45,811 nt of DNA from JALZOC01 sp031361295 (GCA_031361295.1 JANMCN010000292.1:1-45811); one strand, 5' to 3'; counted from the first letter of the stretch, positions 24,023-32,496 are shown. Numbers and translations: made by a program. Notes: generated by a model from the letters alone, not told the origin.

Positions 24023-24619
24023 TCATGCTTCCCCGAGCTTGAAGCGCACGAACCGGGGAATGGAGATGTTTTCCCCCATCTTCGCGATGGCGGCGGTCAC
24101 GAGCTGACCGATCGTCACTTTCGGGTCGCGGACGGAGGGCTGATCCAGCAGGCACACCTGCTCGTAGAAGCTGTTCAGCTTTCCTTCGACGATCTTGTCG
24201 ATGACGGTGGCGGGCTTGTTCTGACCTTCCATCTGGCCGCGGTACACCGCGCGCTCCCGGTCGAGGATCTCTGCCGGCACGTCGTCGCGCCGCACGTACT
24301 GCGGGCTCGCCGCGGCGATGTGCATCGCGATTTCGCGCGTGAGGTTCTGGAAATCGTCCGTGCGCGCGACGAAATCCGATTCGCAGTTCACCTCGACGAG
24401 CACGCCGATCTTCCCGCCCATGTGAATGTAGTGGCCGATCATGCCCTCGTTGGTCGACCGACCGGCCTTCTTCGTCGCGGAGGCGAGGCCGCGCTTCCGC
24501 AGGATTGTCGTCGCCTCGTCGAGGTTGCCGCCCGCCTCGGTCAGCGCCGCCTTGCACTCCATCATGCCCGCGCCCGTGGCGTCGCGAAGCTTCTTGACCA
24601 TGTCTGCCGTAATTGCCAT
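24023..24619 (-). CDS. tsf: Elongation factor Ts (short form)
   Basis: 198 residues. EF-Ts regenerates EF-Tu-GTP. The UBA-like N-terminus is complete (LRDATGAGMMECKAALTEAGG), followed by the core with EGMIGHYIHMGGKIGVLVEVN and CESDFVARTDDFQNL. The C-terminal part is of the short type found in many bacteria, about 90 residues less than E. coli. It follows rpsB after 203 bases. Confidence 0.95.
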   Translation of the reverse strand: MAITADMVKKLRDATGAGMMECKAALTEAGGNLDEATTILRKRGLASATKKAGRSTNEGMIGHYIHMGGKIGVLVEVNCESDFVARTDDFQNLTREIAMHIAAASPQYVRRDDVPAEILDRERAVYRGQMEGQNKPATVIDKIVEGKLNSFYEQVCLLDQPSVRDPKVTIGQLVTAAIAKMGENISIPRFVRFKLGEA

Positions 24620-24822
24620 GCAACTCTCCCGATCATTCCAGTTATCCGCCGTCAGCGCTCAGCTTCCGGCTCTGGCCCTGACGTCAACTTTCCGGGTTCG
24701 ACTCTGACCCGGCTCTTCACCTGTGGCACTTCAGTCGTCTGCGCTCGACCTCAGTTGTGTCCGACTCCGTACATAAGAACGCCGGCCAGTGACCCGGCCG
24801 GCGCGTAGCGGTCTCCCGGCTG
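24620..24822. other. tsf-rpsB intergenic region
   Basis: A 203-base gap with no gene. It contains degenerate CT-rich words (CTTCAGTC, CTCAGTTG, CCGACTCCGTAC) and, next to rpsB, the hairpin described separately. No clear promoter for tsf is visible. Confidence 0.4.
24780..24803 (-). terminator. Strong hairpin 20 bases after rpsB
   Basis: CGCCGGCC / GGCCGGCG, a perfect 8-bp GC stem with an eight-base loop, lies just past the rpsB stop. On the minus strand it is followed by GTTCTTAT, a poor T-rich stretch. It could act as a partial terminator or attenuator between rpsB and tsf, or protect the rpsB mRNA end. Confidence 0.5.
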
Positions 24823-25620
24823 CTAGACCGAGGCGGGCGAGGTCGCTGGTTCCGGGCGCGCCTGGCGGGCGGGGCGGCCGCGTCGAGCGCGTTCGTCCCC
24901 CTCGGCCTCGTCGGTCTCCTCGGCCTGGGCGGACTCGCGGATACCGCGGCCGGCCATGATGGCGTCCGCGATTCTGGAGGCGAACAACCGGATCGCGCGC
25001 AGGGCGTCGTCGTTGCCCGGAATCACAAAATCGACTTCGTCCGGGTCACAATTGGTGTCCACGACGCCGATGACGGGGATCTTCAGCTTTCGGGCTTCGT
25101 CGACCGCGATCTTTTCCTTGCGCGTATCGACCACGAAGAGCGCGTCAGGGAGCCGCGACATGTGGCGAATCCCCTCGAGGTTCTTCTGCAGCTTCTTCTT
25201 TTCCTTTTCGATCTGCGCGATCTCTTTCTTCGAGAGCGATTCGTACCGGCCGTCGGTTTCCATCGCCTCGAGGTCGCGCAGGCGCGCGAGGCTGCGCTGG
25301 ATGGTCGAGAAGTTGGTCAGGAGCCCGCCGAGCCATCGCTGGTTGACGAAGAACATTCCGCTGCGCTGCGCTTCTTCGGCAATTGCGTCCTGCGCCTGGC
25401 GCTTGGTGCCCACGAACAGGATCGTGCGCCCCTCGGCCGCGAGGTTGGCCGCGAACTGCTCTGCCTCGCGGAACAGCTTGGCGGTCTTCGAGAGGTCGAT
25501 GATGTAGATCCCGTTCCGCTCGCCGAAGATGTACGCCTTCATCTTCGGGTTCCACCGCTTGGTCTGGTGGCCGAAGTGGACGCCCGCCTCGAGCAAATCC
25601 TTCAACGCGATGCCGGTCAA
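24823..25620 (-). CDS. rpsB: 30S ribosomal protein uS2, TTG start
   Basis: 265 residues from a TTG at 25620, chosen because GGAGG lies four bases before it and the protein then begins with LTGIALKDLLEAGVHFGHQ, the normal uS2 start. The reading frame continues upstream to an ATG at 25707, but that part has no family match and covers an inverted repeat. Core motifs are KRWNPKMKAYIFGERNGIYI, FVGTKRQAQDAIAEEA, and DTNCDPDEVDFVIPGNDDA. The C-terminal ~40 residues are an Arg/Glu/Ala-rich tail, longer than in E. coli. Confidence 0.93.
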   Translation of the reverse strand: MTGIALKDLLEAGVHFGHQTKRWNPKMKAYIFGERNGIYIIDLSKTAKLFREAEQFAANLAAEGRTILFVGTKRQAQDAIAEEAQRSGMFFVNQRWLGGLLTNFSTIQRSLARLRDLEAMETDGRYESLSKKEIAQIEKEKKKLQKNLEGIRHMSRLPDALFVVDTRKEKIAVDEARKLKIPVIGVVDTNCDPDEVDFVIPGNDDALRAIRLFASRIADAIMAGRGIRESAQAEETDEAEGDERARRGRPARQARPEPATSPASV

Positions 25621-25649
25621 GCTGCCTCCATAAAAAGTTCCCAGTCTCC

Positions 25650-25677
25650 AGCGTTCAGGTTCCAGCGCCTGAACGCT
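25650..25677 (-). promoter_or_regulatory. 10-bp inverted repeat in the rpsI-rpsB gap
   Basis: AGCGTTCAGG and CCTGAACGCT are perfect complements around an eight-base loop, ending 30 bases before the rpsB TTG. A second hairpin, CCGGCT/AGCCGG (25710-25726), lies 18 bases after the rpsI stop. Together they may form an attenuator or a uS2-type autoregulatory leader; neither is followed by a T-run. Confidence 0.4.
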
Positions 25678-25743
25678 CCAATAAGAAGCCGAGGTTGCGG
25701 TGCCCATCCCCGGCTGCTGAAGCCGGCGGATCGGCGTGGGTAT

Positions 25744-26139
25744 CTATCGCTTGCTGAACTGGAAACGCTTGCGCGCGCCCTTCTGGCCGTACTTCTTGCG
25801 CTCCTTGATGCGCGCGTCGCGCGTCAGGAATCCCGCCTTCTTGAGCCGCTGCCGCAGTTCGATGTTGTATTCGACGAGCGCGCGCGCGATGCCGAGGCGC
25901 AGCGCGCCCGCCTGCCCGGCGATCCCGCCGCCGGCAATCGTCGCCAGCACGTCGAACTTGTCGGTCGTCTCGGTCACCGACAGCGGTTGCTTGATTTGGG
26001 TGCGGAGCGCTTCGGTGGGGAAGGCCTGCTCGATCGGCTTGCGGTTGACCACGATGCCGCCATTGCCGGGCCTGAGAAACACGCGGGCGGTGGAGGTCTT
26101 GCGACGTCCGGTGCCGTAGTACTGAATGCCTGCTGCCAC
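25744..26139 (-). CDS. rpsI: 30S ribosomal protein uS9
   Basis: 131 residues, complete. The conserved start YYGTGRRKTSTARVFLRPG, the GGIAGQAGALRLGIARAL core and the basic C-terminal KARKRFQFSKR-type end are all present. It follows rplM by two bases, the usual coupling of uL13 and uS9. Confidence 0.97.
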   Translation of the reverse strand: MAAGIQYYGTGRRKTSTARVFLRPGNGGIVVNRKPIEQAFPTEALRTQIKQPLSVTETTDKFDVLATIAGGGIAGQAGALRLGIARALVEYNIELRQRLKKAGFLTRDARIKERKKYGQKGARKRFQFSKR

Positions 26140-26141
26140 GA

Positions 26142-26588
26142 TTATGCGCCCTCACCCTTTGATGACTTCACGGCGACCGGCTTCTGCGCCGCGTGCGGAT
26201 GTTCCGAACCCGCATAAACCTTCAGCTTGCGCCACATCGCATCGCCCATCTTGGTCTTGGGCAGCATGCCGCGCACCGCTTCTTCCACGAGCCGGACCGG
26301 ATTCTTCTGACGGACGTCCTTGGCGCGCTCCTCGCGCAGGCCACCTTCGTATCCGCTGTGGTACCGGTACAGCTTCTGTTCTTCCTTGCGGCCGGTCAGC
26401 TTGACCTTCGCCGCATTGAGCACGACGACATGATCGCCCGTGTCGATATACGGCGTGTAAATCGGCTTGTGCTTGCCCTGGAGCAGGCGCGCGGCCTCGG
26501 TCGACACCCGGCCAAGCACCAGGTCTTCAGCGTCGATGATGTGCCACTGCCGTTGCACAGTTCCAGCAGTGGGAACAAACGAACCCAT
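26142..26588 (-). CDS. rplM: 50S ribosomal protein uL13
   Basis: 148 residues. Signatures are WHIIDAEDLVLGRVSTEAAR, the YTPYIDTGDHVVVLNA strand, KLTGRKEEQKLYRYHSGY and RGMLPKTKMGDAMWRKLKVY. The ATG at 26588 gives a normal N-terminus. It is the first gene of the operon and has a strong sigma70 promoter and a structured leader upstream. Confidence 0.97.
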   Translation of the reverse strand: MGSFVPTAGTVQRQWHIIDAEDLVLGRVSTEAARLLQGKHKPIYTPYIDTGDHVVVLNAAKVKLTGRKEEQKLYRYHSGYEGGLREERAKDVRQKNPVRLVEEAVRGMLPKTKMGDAMWRKLKVYAGSEHPHAAQKPVAVKSSKGEGA

Positions 26589-26625
26589 TCGGAGATCCCT
26601 TTCGGCCTTCGGTGAAAGCTCGGGC

Positions 26626-26657
26626 GGCTGACCCGAGCGTGACGCTGGCGGTCAGCC
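26626..26657 (-). promoter_or_regulatory. Stem-loop in the rplM leader
   Basis: GGCTGACC / GGTCAGCC form a perfect 8-bp stem. Inside the 16-base loop AGCG/CGCT can extend the structure. It lies between the promoter start site (about 26675) and the rplM ATG. A leader stem-loop before a ribosomal protein operon is a common place for autoregulation by one of its products; here uL13, uS9 or uS2 are candidates. This is inference. Confidence 0.45.
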
Positions 26658-26681
26658 CTGATCGAAGGACGGCAAACCAAA

Positions 26682-26710
26682 AGGATAACGGTGATTAGGG
26701 GCATTGTCAA
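26682..26710 (-). promoter_or_regulatory. Sigma70 promoter of the rplM operon
   Basis: On the minus strand TTGACA (26710-26705), 17 bases, then TATCCT (26687-26682). The -35 box is perfect and the spacing optimal, and the -10 box matches at four of six bases. The expected start is near 26675, giving a leader of about 87 bases. This fits strong, growth-linked expression of the ribosomal genes. Confidence 0.75.
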
Positions 26711-26970
26711 GCTTCGCACGGCTCCCGCGCGCGGAAGCGTGCCAAGGTCAATCGGGTGCCGAGGCGGGGCGCAATCTGGACGCATTTCGCGCCCCGGAAG
26801 CCCGCGGAACTCCCGCCGCCGAATCCGTCCGCCGATCCCCCCGGATCGACAGAAGTGCGCTGACGGATCCGTAACCGGGCCACGAAAACTGCCATCCGCC
26901 TCAGGGAACCTGATCGAACCGGATGCCACATCTGCGCAGTTCTGCCGGATTTGGTATCGATTGCTGCCAT

Positions 26971-26985
26971 GGCACCCCATTTGCC
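26971..26985 (+). promoter_or_regulatory. Sigma54 (-24/-12) promoter before pilM
   Basis: TGGCAC, five bases, TTGC: the consensus TGGCAC-N5-TTGC with exact GG-to-GC spacing. It lies 155 bases before the pilM start, so transcription should begin near 26997. RpoN together with the PilR-type activators controls pilus genes in Pseudomonas, Myxococcus and Geobacter, although there it usually drives pilA. No activator gene is seen in the window. The region from 26711 to 27140 otherwise has no gene. Confidence 0.6.
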
Positions 26986-27140
26986 GTTGGGCTCTGCCGG
27001 GAACACTCTCACACACAGTCGGAAATCGGGCGCGACCGGCCATTGTGGCGGCCGGAGGGCGCGCGTCACCGCCGATGCCTCCGGCGGCCATCGTGTCAGG
27101 CGGCGCGGGCGCAGGTCGGACACAGGACAGGACAACACCG

Positions 27141-28197
27141 TTGTTAGGCAGAGCGAAAGCACTTGTCGGTCTGGATATTGGCTCGAGTGCCGTCAAGGCC
27201 GTCGAGTTGAAGGCCGTCGGCAAGGGATACAAGGTGTCCGCCTTCGGCAGCGAGACGGTCCCGCCCGACAGCATCGTCGACGGCGCCATCATCGACGGCG
27301 GCGCGGTGGCGGATGCCATCCGCCGGTTGTTCGATGGCCGCGGCATCAAGAACAAGACCGTCGTCGCCTCGCTCTCGGGCAATGCGGTCATCGTCAAGAA
27401 GATCACGGTGCCGGTGATGACCGAGGCGGAGCTCGCCGAATCCATCTACTGGGAAGCGGAGCAGTACATCCCGTTCGACATCCAGGATGTGAACCTCGAC
27501 TACCTGATCGTCGACAACGGCGCGGCCAGCGGAAAGGGAACGATGGAGGTCCTGCTGGTCGCCGCGAAGAAGGAAAAAATCGCGGACTACACCGGCGTCA
27601 TCGCGCAGGCCGGGCGGTCCGCCGCCGTCGTCGACGTCGATGCGTTCGCGCTGCAGAACGCCTACGAGATCAACTACGGCATCGAAGCGCAGGCGGTCGT
27701 CGCGCTGCTGAACGCCGGCGCCAGCGCGACCAACATCAACATCCTCAACGGCGACCAGTCGGTCTTCACGCGTGACATCTCGATGGGCGGCAACGCCTAC
27801 CGAGGCGCTGCAGCGGGAACTGAACCTCCCGTATGAGCTCGCCGACCAGTTGAAGCGCGGTTTCGCGGTCGAGGGCGTCACATTCGAGGATGCGCGCCCG
27901 GTGCTGCGCGCCGTGACCGAGAACGTCATGCTCGAAATCCAGAAGACCTTCGATTTCTACAAGGGCACGGCGTCGTCCGACCGCATCGATCGCATCATGC
28001 TGAGCGGCGGCGCATCGCGTGCGGAGGCGTTCACCGAGATGCTCACGCACCGGTTCGACGCGCCGGTCGAAGGCCTCGATCCGTTCAAGCGCGTCGCCTT
28101 CGATACGAAGAAGTTCCAGGTGGAGTCCGCCTCCGATGTCGCGCCGACGGTGGCCGTCGCGGTCGGTCTCGCGCTCCGGCGGGCAGGCGACCGATGA
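27141..28197 (+). pseudogene. pilM: pilM with a frameshift (type IV pilus assembly)
   Basis: PilM is an actin-like cytoplasmic protein that binds the PilN tail. The first part starts at TTG 27141 with LGRAKALVGLDIGSSAVKAVELKA and runs normally to GGNAY at 27800. Then the frame ends within ten codons, while PilM continues in another frame from about 27802 as EALQRELNLPYELADQLKRG and ends at 28197. The first frame sits at positions divisible by three and the second at one more, so one extra or two missing bases are needed. A lost AC from a TACAC-CGAG run would restore a Thr and the usual AYTEALQ. This may be a sequencing error, since both halves look conserved. Confidence 0.85.
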
Positions 28198-28817
28198 TTC
28201 GCATCAATCTCCTCGCGGTCGAACGCGAGCGCGGCAAGCGGGGCGCGCTGATCCCTCCCGGGCAGCGCGTCACGATTGCCGCAAGCCTCATCCTGCTGGC
28301 GACGGCGCTCGTCATCGGCTGGTGGTTCTGGTCGCTGCGGCAGGCGTCGGCGGCGCTCGACGAGAACATCGCCAGGGGAGAAGCCGAGACGCAGCAGCTG
28401 CGTTCGGTGCTCGCCCAGGTGCAGAAGTTCGAAGCGCGCAAGGCCCAGCTCCAGCAGCGCGTCACGCTCATCGAGCAGCTGCGCCGCGGCCAGACCGGAC
28501 CGGTGCACCTACTCGACGAGCTCAGTAAGGCGGTGCCGGACCGCCTCTGGCTGACGGAGCTCACGCAGAAGGACACCGAACTGAAGATCGACGGCATGAC
28601 GACATCGCTCCAGGAGCTGTCGACGTTCGTCGCGAACCTCGAGGCGAGCCCGTGGTTCAGGAAGCCGGTCGACATCGTGGACAGCCAGGCGCAGCCCGAC
28701 AAGGGGCTCGAGATGTTCAAGTTCACGGTGAAGGCGACCGTCAAGGATCCGGCGGCGCCCGGTCCGCTGCCGGCGCCAGGCGGACGAGGACGGGCGGGCG
28801 GCGCGGCCGCGCAGTAG
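28194..28817 (+). CDS. pilN: Type IV pilus assembly protein PilN
   Basis: 207 residues, a bitopic inner-membrane protein. The N-terminal tail MIRINLLAVERERGKRG is the conserved PilN-type INLL segment that binds PilM. One membrane helix follows (TIAASLILLATALVIGWWFW), then a coiled-coil region and a periplasmic ferredoxin-like domain (DRLWLTELTQKDTELKIDG). A Gly/Ala/Arg-rich tail ends the protein. It overlaps the pilM end by four bases (ATGA), so translation is coupled. Confidence 0.9.
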   Translation: MIRINLLAVERERGKRGALIPPGQRVTIAASLILLATALVIGWWFWSLRQASAALDENIARGEAETQQLRSVLAQVQKFEARKAQLQQRVTLIEQLRRGQTGPVHLLDELSKAVPDRLWLTELTQKDTELKIDGMTTSLQELSTFVANLEASPWFRKPVDIVDSQAQPDKGLEMFKFTVKATVKDPAAPGPLPAPGGRGRAGGAAAQ

Positions 28818-28866
28818 TTCGCTACCAGGCGCCGTCGGACGCTCCCGATACGCCAGCAGGAAACCC

Positions 28867-29484
28867 ATGCAACTGTCGCTCAGCAAGCTCCCGTGGCAGG
28901 CCCAGATCGGCGCATTCGCCGTCGTGTCCGTTCTCGCGGTGGGCGGCTTCTGGAACTTCTACGTGGTCGACGTGCAGGCCGATATCGACGCACGGCAGGC
29001 CAGGCTGGTGGCGCTGCGCGCCGACGTGTCCAAGGGAGTCGCCACGGCGCGGCGGCTGCCGCAGTTCCAGGCTGATGTGAGCCAGCTCGAAGCGCGCCTC
29101 GAGAATCTTCGCGCGGTGCTGCCGGAAGAGAAGGACGTCGCCGACATCCTGCGCCGTGTCCAGGGGCTGGCGACGCAGTCGAACCTGACGATTCAGCGGT
29201 TCACGCCGCAGGATCCGAAGCAGGAAACGATGTACGCGGCGCTGCCGTACAAGTTGAAAGCGGAGGGCAGGTTCCACGATCTCGCGTTCTTCTTCGATCG
29301 GATCAGCAAGTTCCCGCGGATCATCAACGTCGGAGAGATCAGCATCAAGGCCAAGCAGACCGCAGGCAGCCCCGCCTCGATCGAAGCGGAATGCACGGCG
29401 ACCACCTTCGTCCTGCAGGACGGTCCGGCGGGCGGGGCCGGACGGGGCGGGCACGTCGTTCCGAAGCAGCCATCAGCCAAATGA
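28867..29484 (+). CDS. pilO: Type IV pilus assembly protein PilO
   Basis: 205 residues. A short N-terminus (MQLSLSKLPWQAQIG) leads into one membrane helix (FAVVSVLAVGGFWNFYVV), a coiled coil (ADIDARQARLVALRADVSKG), and the periplasmic domain with DILRRVQGLATQSNLTIQRF and PYKLKAEGRFHDLAFFFDRI. PilO pairs with PilN to form the alignment ring. It overlaps the pilP start by four bases. The 49-base gap after pilN holds no gene. Confidence 0.92.
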   Translation: MQLSLSKLPWQAQIGAFAVVSVLAVGGFWNFYVVDVQADIDARQARLVALRADVSKGVATARRLPQFQADVSQLEARLENLRAVLPEEKDVADILRRVQGLATQSNLTIQRFTPQDPKQETMYAALPYKLKAEGRFHDLAFFFDRISKFPRIINVGEISIKAKQTAGSPASIEAECTATTFVLQDGPAGGAGRGGHVVPKQPSAK

Positions 29485-30074
29485 GACAACAGTTCCGCCC
29501 GCTCACTCGTCTGCATCTGCTGCTCGTCGCCGGCATCATCGTGTGCGCGGGCGTCGGCGCGACGGCCGGGCAATCGCCGGCCGCGACGCCCCAGGCCGCG
29601 CCGCAAGCCGCGCCGGGCAACAGGCCGCTGCCGGCGCCGCCCGCCGCGTCCGTGCCGGGCGCCGCGCCCGGTCCAACGGCCCCTGCGGTTCCGGCCCCGC
29701 AGCCCTCCGCGACGCCAGAGGCCGCGTATAGCTACAGCCCGGCAGGCCGTCGCGACCCGTTCGTCAGTCTCGTCGGTCGAGGCAGTGATCCGAAGGATCT
29801 CGGATCGCGCCCCCCCGGCGTCGCCGGGCTGCTGATCAACGAAGTCGGCATCAAGGGGATCGTGCGCGACCGCTCCGGATTCATCGCCATGGTCCAGGGC
29901 GCGGACAACAGAACCTACGTCGTCAGGGCAGGGGATCGATTGATGGACGGCACGGTGAAGGCCATTCTCCAGGACGTGGTCGTGTTCTCACAGGACGTGA
30001 ACGACCCGCTCTCGCTGGTCAAGCAGAAAGAGATTCGGAAAAACATGAGATCGCCCGAGGGGGGACGCGGATGA
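29481..30074 (+). CDS. pilP: Type IV pilus assembly protein PilP
   Basis: 197 residues from the ATG at 29481. An N-terminal hydrophobic segment (LHLLLVAGIIVCAGVGA) acts as a signal or anchor; its Cys is not in a good lipobox, although PilP is usually a lipoprotein. A ~70-residue Ala/Pro-rich linker is followed by the PilP beta domain: GRRDPFVSLVG, NEVGIKGIVRDRSGFIAMVQ, and RTYVVRAGDRLMDGTVKAIL. PilP bridges the PilNO ring and the PilQ secretin. Its stop overlaps the pilQ start. Confidence 0.88.
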   Translation: MRQQFRPLTRLHLLLVAGIIVCAGVGATAGQSPAATPQAAPQAAPGNRPLPAPPAASVPGAAPGPTAPAVPAPQPSATPEAAYSYSPAGRRDPFVSLVGRGSDPKDLGSRPPGVAGLLINEVGIKGIVRDRSGFIAMVQGADNRTYVVRAGDRLMDGTVKAILQDVVVFSQDVNDPLSLVKQKEIRKNMRSPEGGRG

Positions 30075-32494
30075 GGCTGCAGATGCCGCACGTCAGGCTG
30101 GCGCGGCCCGCCGTGACGCTGATCATCGCCACGAGCCTGGCGCTCGCGGGCGGGATGTCGCTGTCGGCCGGCAGCGCGCCGATTCGGCTCGTGGGCGTGT
30201 CCGCCCAGGGCAACAACCTGTTCATCGAGGCGTCCGAGCCGGTCGCGTACGTTGTCAGCCGACCCGACCCGCTCACCGTTCTTCTGGAGCTGCGGAACGT
30301 CTCGGTTGCGAATGCGGCGAACCTTCTCGAACGCCGCGATCCGATTACGGCGGTGTCGCTCGAGCAGGCGGCCCCGATCGACGGCAAGGCGCTCGGGCGC
30401 GTGCGTGTCTCACTCGCGCGGCCCTACGAGTACGCCGTGCGGAGCGCCCGCAACACCATCCGGCTGGAGCTGTCGCCCGTGACGCGGCCTGCCGCGGCCG
30501 TCGCCCCCCCACCGCCTGTGCGCGCCGCGGTTGAACAGCCCGCGCCGGCTGCCGTGCCGACCGACGACGGTCCAATGGCCACGGTGCTCGACCGCGTTCG
30601 CGCCAGTCGGACGGCGTCCGCGACGACCGTGACGCTCGGCGGTAACGGCCGGCTGACACCCGCCGACGTCAGCGAAGCGTCCGGCGAGCCCCGGCGGCTC
30701 GTCCTCGATTTCCCGAACGTCGCGTCGAAGGCGCCGGCGCAGACGACCCTCGACGGTCCTCTCGTCAAGCGCGTCCGCGTCAGCCTGAACACGCGTGAGC
30801 CGCTCCTCACGCGCGTCGTCATGGAAGTATCGCAAGGGGCGACGTACCACGTCGAGCGTGCGGGAACCGGCGGCGGAGACCTGGCAGTCGTCTTCGAGCC
30901 GCCGCAGTCCGCGAGCACGATCATGCTGACCGCACCCTCCGCAAAGGGCGGGCCCGCCGACGACGAACCGGACATACCCCTCTCGCAGGCGATAGCCAAC
31001 GCCGCGTCGATTACGCCGAAGGAAGACGCTGCGGGTCCGATTTCGGCGCTCAGGGGCCCCTCCGGTCCGACGGCCCCGGCAGCGGCTCCGGCGCCCGCCC
31101 GCCGTGCGGCCGCGCAGTCGCCGCGCGTCGTGTCCTCGGCCCAGCAGCCGGCCGCCACACCGCCGGCGTCCGCGCCGCCTCTGCCGAGCGGTTCGGTCGT
31201 CCTGTCTGGCGCCACCGACAAGAAGTACACGGGCAACCCGATTACGCTCGATTTTTCGGGTGCCGATCTGAGGACGGTGCTGAAGTACTTCCACGAAATC
31301 AGCGGGCTGAGCATCATCATCGACCCCTCGGTGCCCGCCACGCCGATCGACATCGTGCTCACGGACATCCCGTGGGACCAGGCCTTCGAAACACTGCTCC
31401 GCAGCTACAAGCTCGGATACACGGCGGAAGGCACCATTGTCCGGATTGCGCCGATTGCGATCCTCGCCGAGGAAGAAGGGGACCGCCGCAAGCTCTCCGA
31501 AGCGAAGGCACTCGCCGGCGACCTGCGGGTGCAGACCTTTGCCCTGAGCTACGCGAAAGCCAACGACATGCAGCCGTTGCTGGTCAAGTCTGCGCTCTCG
31601 GCGCGCGGCCAGATTCAGGTCGACGCGCGCACGAACACGATCATCATCACCGACCTGCCGGACCGTCTCCAGACCGCCACGGCGCTCATCACCACGCTGG
31701 ACAGGCCGGAGCCCCAGGTCGAAGTGGAGGCCCGGGTCGTGCAGACCACGCGCGCATTCGCAAGGGCGATCGGTGTGCAATGGGGCTTCAACGGCCGCGC
31801 CACGCAGGCCATCGGCAACACGACCAGCCTCGCCTTCCCGAACAACGGCACCCTCGGGGGACGCACCGGGGCGACGAACGCGCCGACCGACGTACGGTCG
31901 ACCGACCTCGACAAGACCGCGACCGCCGTCAACCTCGGCGTTCCCGGCGCGAGTTCCGCGATCGGCCTGGCGCTCGGCGCGGTGAACGGGGCGTTCAACC
32001 TCGACGTGGCGCTCTCCGCGCTCGAGAGCTCGGGCCAGGGACGCGTGCTGTCGACGCCGCGCCTGACGACGCAGAACAATGTCCCCGCCGAAGTGGCACA
32101 GGGCGTCCAGATTCCCATTCAGACGGTCGCGAACAACACCGTAACGGTCTCGTTCAAGGACGCCGTCCTCACGCTCAAGGTGACCCCGCAGATCACGTCT
32201 GCGAATACCGTCATCATGCAGATCACACTGGAGAACGCGACGCCGGACTTCAGCCGCCAGGTCAACGGCATTCCGCCGATCGACACTCAGCGGGCCACGA
32301 CCCAGGTCCAGGTGGACGACGGGGCGACGACGATCATCGGGGGCATCTTCGTGAGCCGCGAGCAGACGTCCAACGAGCGCACGCCGCTGCTGCACCGCGT
32401 GCCGCTCCTCGGGTGGCTGTTCAAGAAGGACTCGAATACTGACGAAAGCCGCGAGCTGCTGATCTTCATCACGCCGCGCATCCTGAGGGGTTGA
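30071..32494 (+). CDS. pilQ: Type IV pilus secretin PilQ
   Basis: 807 residues. A signal peptide is followed by two AMIN-type beta domains that bind peptidoglycan, one around residues 35-140 (LFIEASEPVAYVVSRPDPL) and one around 180-290 (RLVLDFPNVASKAPAQTTL). A long Ala/Pro linker leads to the STN/N0 domain (ITLDFSGADLRTVLKYFHE, then SIIIDPSVPATPIDIVLTD), the N1 domain (NDMQPLLVKSALSARGQI) and the secretin domain (EVEARVVQTTRAFARAIG, GRVLSTPRLTTQNNVPAEVA, ending in LLGWLFKKD and LLIFITPRIL). It forms the outer-membrane gate for the pilus. It is the second secretin in the window. Confidence 0.95.
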   Translation: MRLQMPHVRLARPAVTLIIATSLALAGGMSLSAGSAPIRLVGVSAQGNNLFIEASEPVAYVVSRPDPLTVLLELRNVSVANAANLLERRDPITAVSLEQAAPIDGKALGRVRVSLARPYEYAVRSARNTIRLELSPVTRPAAAVAPPPPVRAAVEQPAPAAVPTDDGPMATVLDRVRASRTASATTVTLGGNGRLTPADVSEASGEPRRLVLDFPNVASKAPAQTTLDGPLVKRVRVSLNTREPLLTRVVMEVSQGATYHVERAGTGGGDLAVVFEPPQSASTIMLTAPSAKGGPADDEPDIPLSQAIANAASITPKEDAAGPISALRGPSGPTAPAAAPAPARRAAAQSPRVVSSAQQPAATPPASAPPLPSGSVVLSGATDKKYTGNPITLDFSGADLRTVLKYFHEISGLSIIIDPSVPATPIDIVLTDIPWDQAFETLLRSYKLGYTAEGTIVRIAPIAILAEEEGDRRKLSEAKALAGDLRVQTFALSYAKANDMQPLLVKSALSARGQIQVDARTNTIIITDLPDRLQTATALITTLDRPEPQVEVEARVVQTTRAFARAIGVQWGFNGRATQAIGNTTSLAFPNNGTLGGRTGATNAPTDVRSTDLDKTATAVNLGVPGASSAIGLALGAVNGAFNLDVALSALESSGQGRVLSTPRLTTQNNVPAEVAQGVQIPIQTVANNTVTVSFKDAVLTLKVTPQITSANTVIMQITLENATPDFSRQVNGIPPIDTQRATTQVQVDDGATTIIGGIFVSREQTSNERTPLLHRVPLLGWLFKKDSNTDESRELLIFITPRILRG

Positions 32495-32496
32495 GC

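Noticed and set aside
25621..25707. N-terminal extension of rpsB from ATG 25707
   Set aside because: It does not match uS2 and covers a perfect inverted repeat, while the TTG at 25620 has a good ribosome binding site and the standard N-terminus.
26691..27140. N-terminal extension of pilM back to 26691
   Set aside because: The extra residues are Arg/Pro-rich without any PilM resemblance and overlap the rplM promoter and the sigma54 site. PilM begins normally at TTG 27141.
27772..27830. Programmed ribosomal frameshifting in pilM
   Set aside because: No slippery run, stop codon at the shift point or stimulatory hairpin is evident; loss of two bases in a dinucleotide run is simpler.
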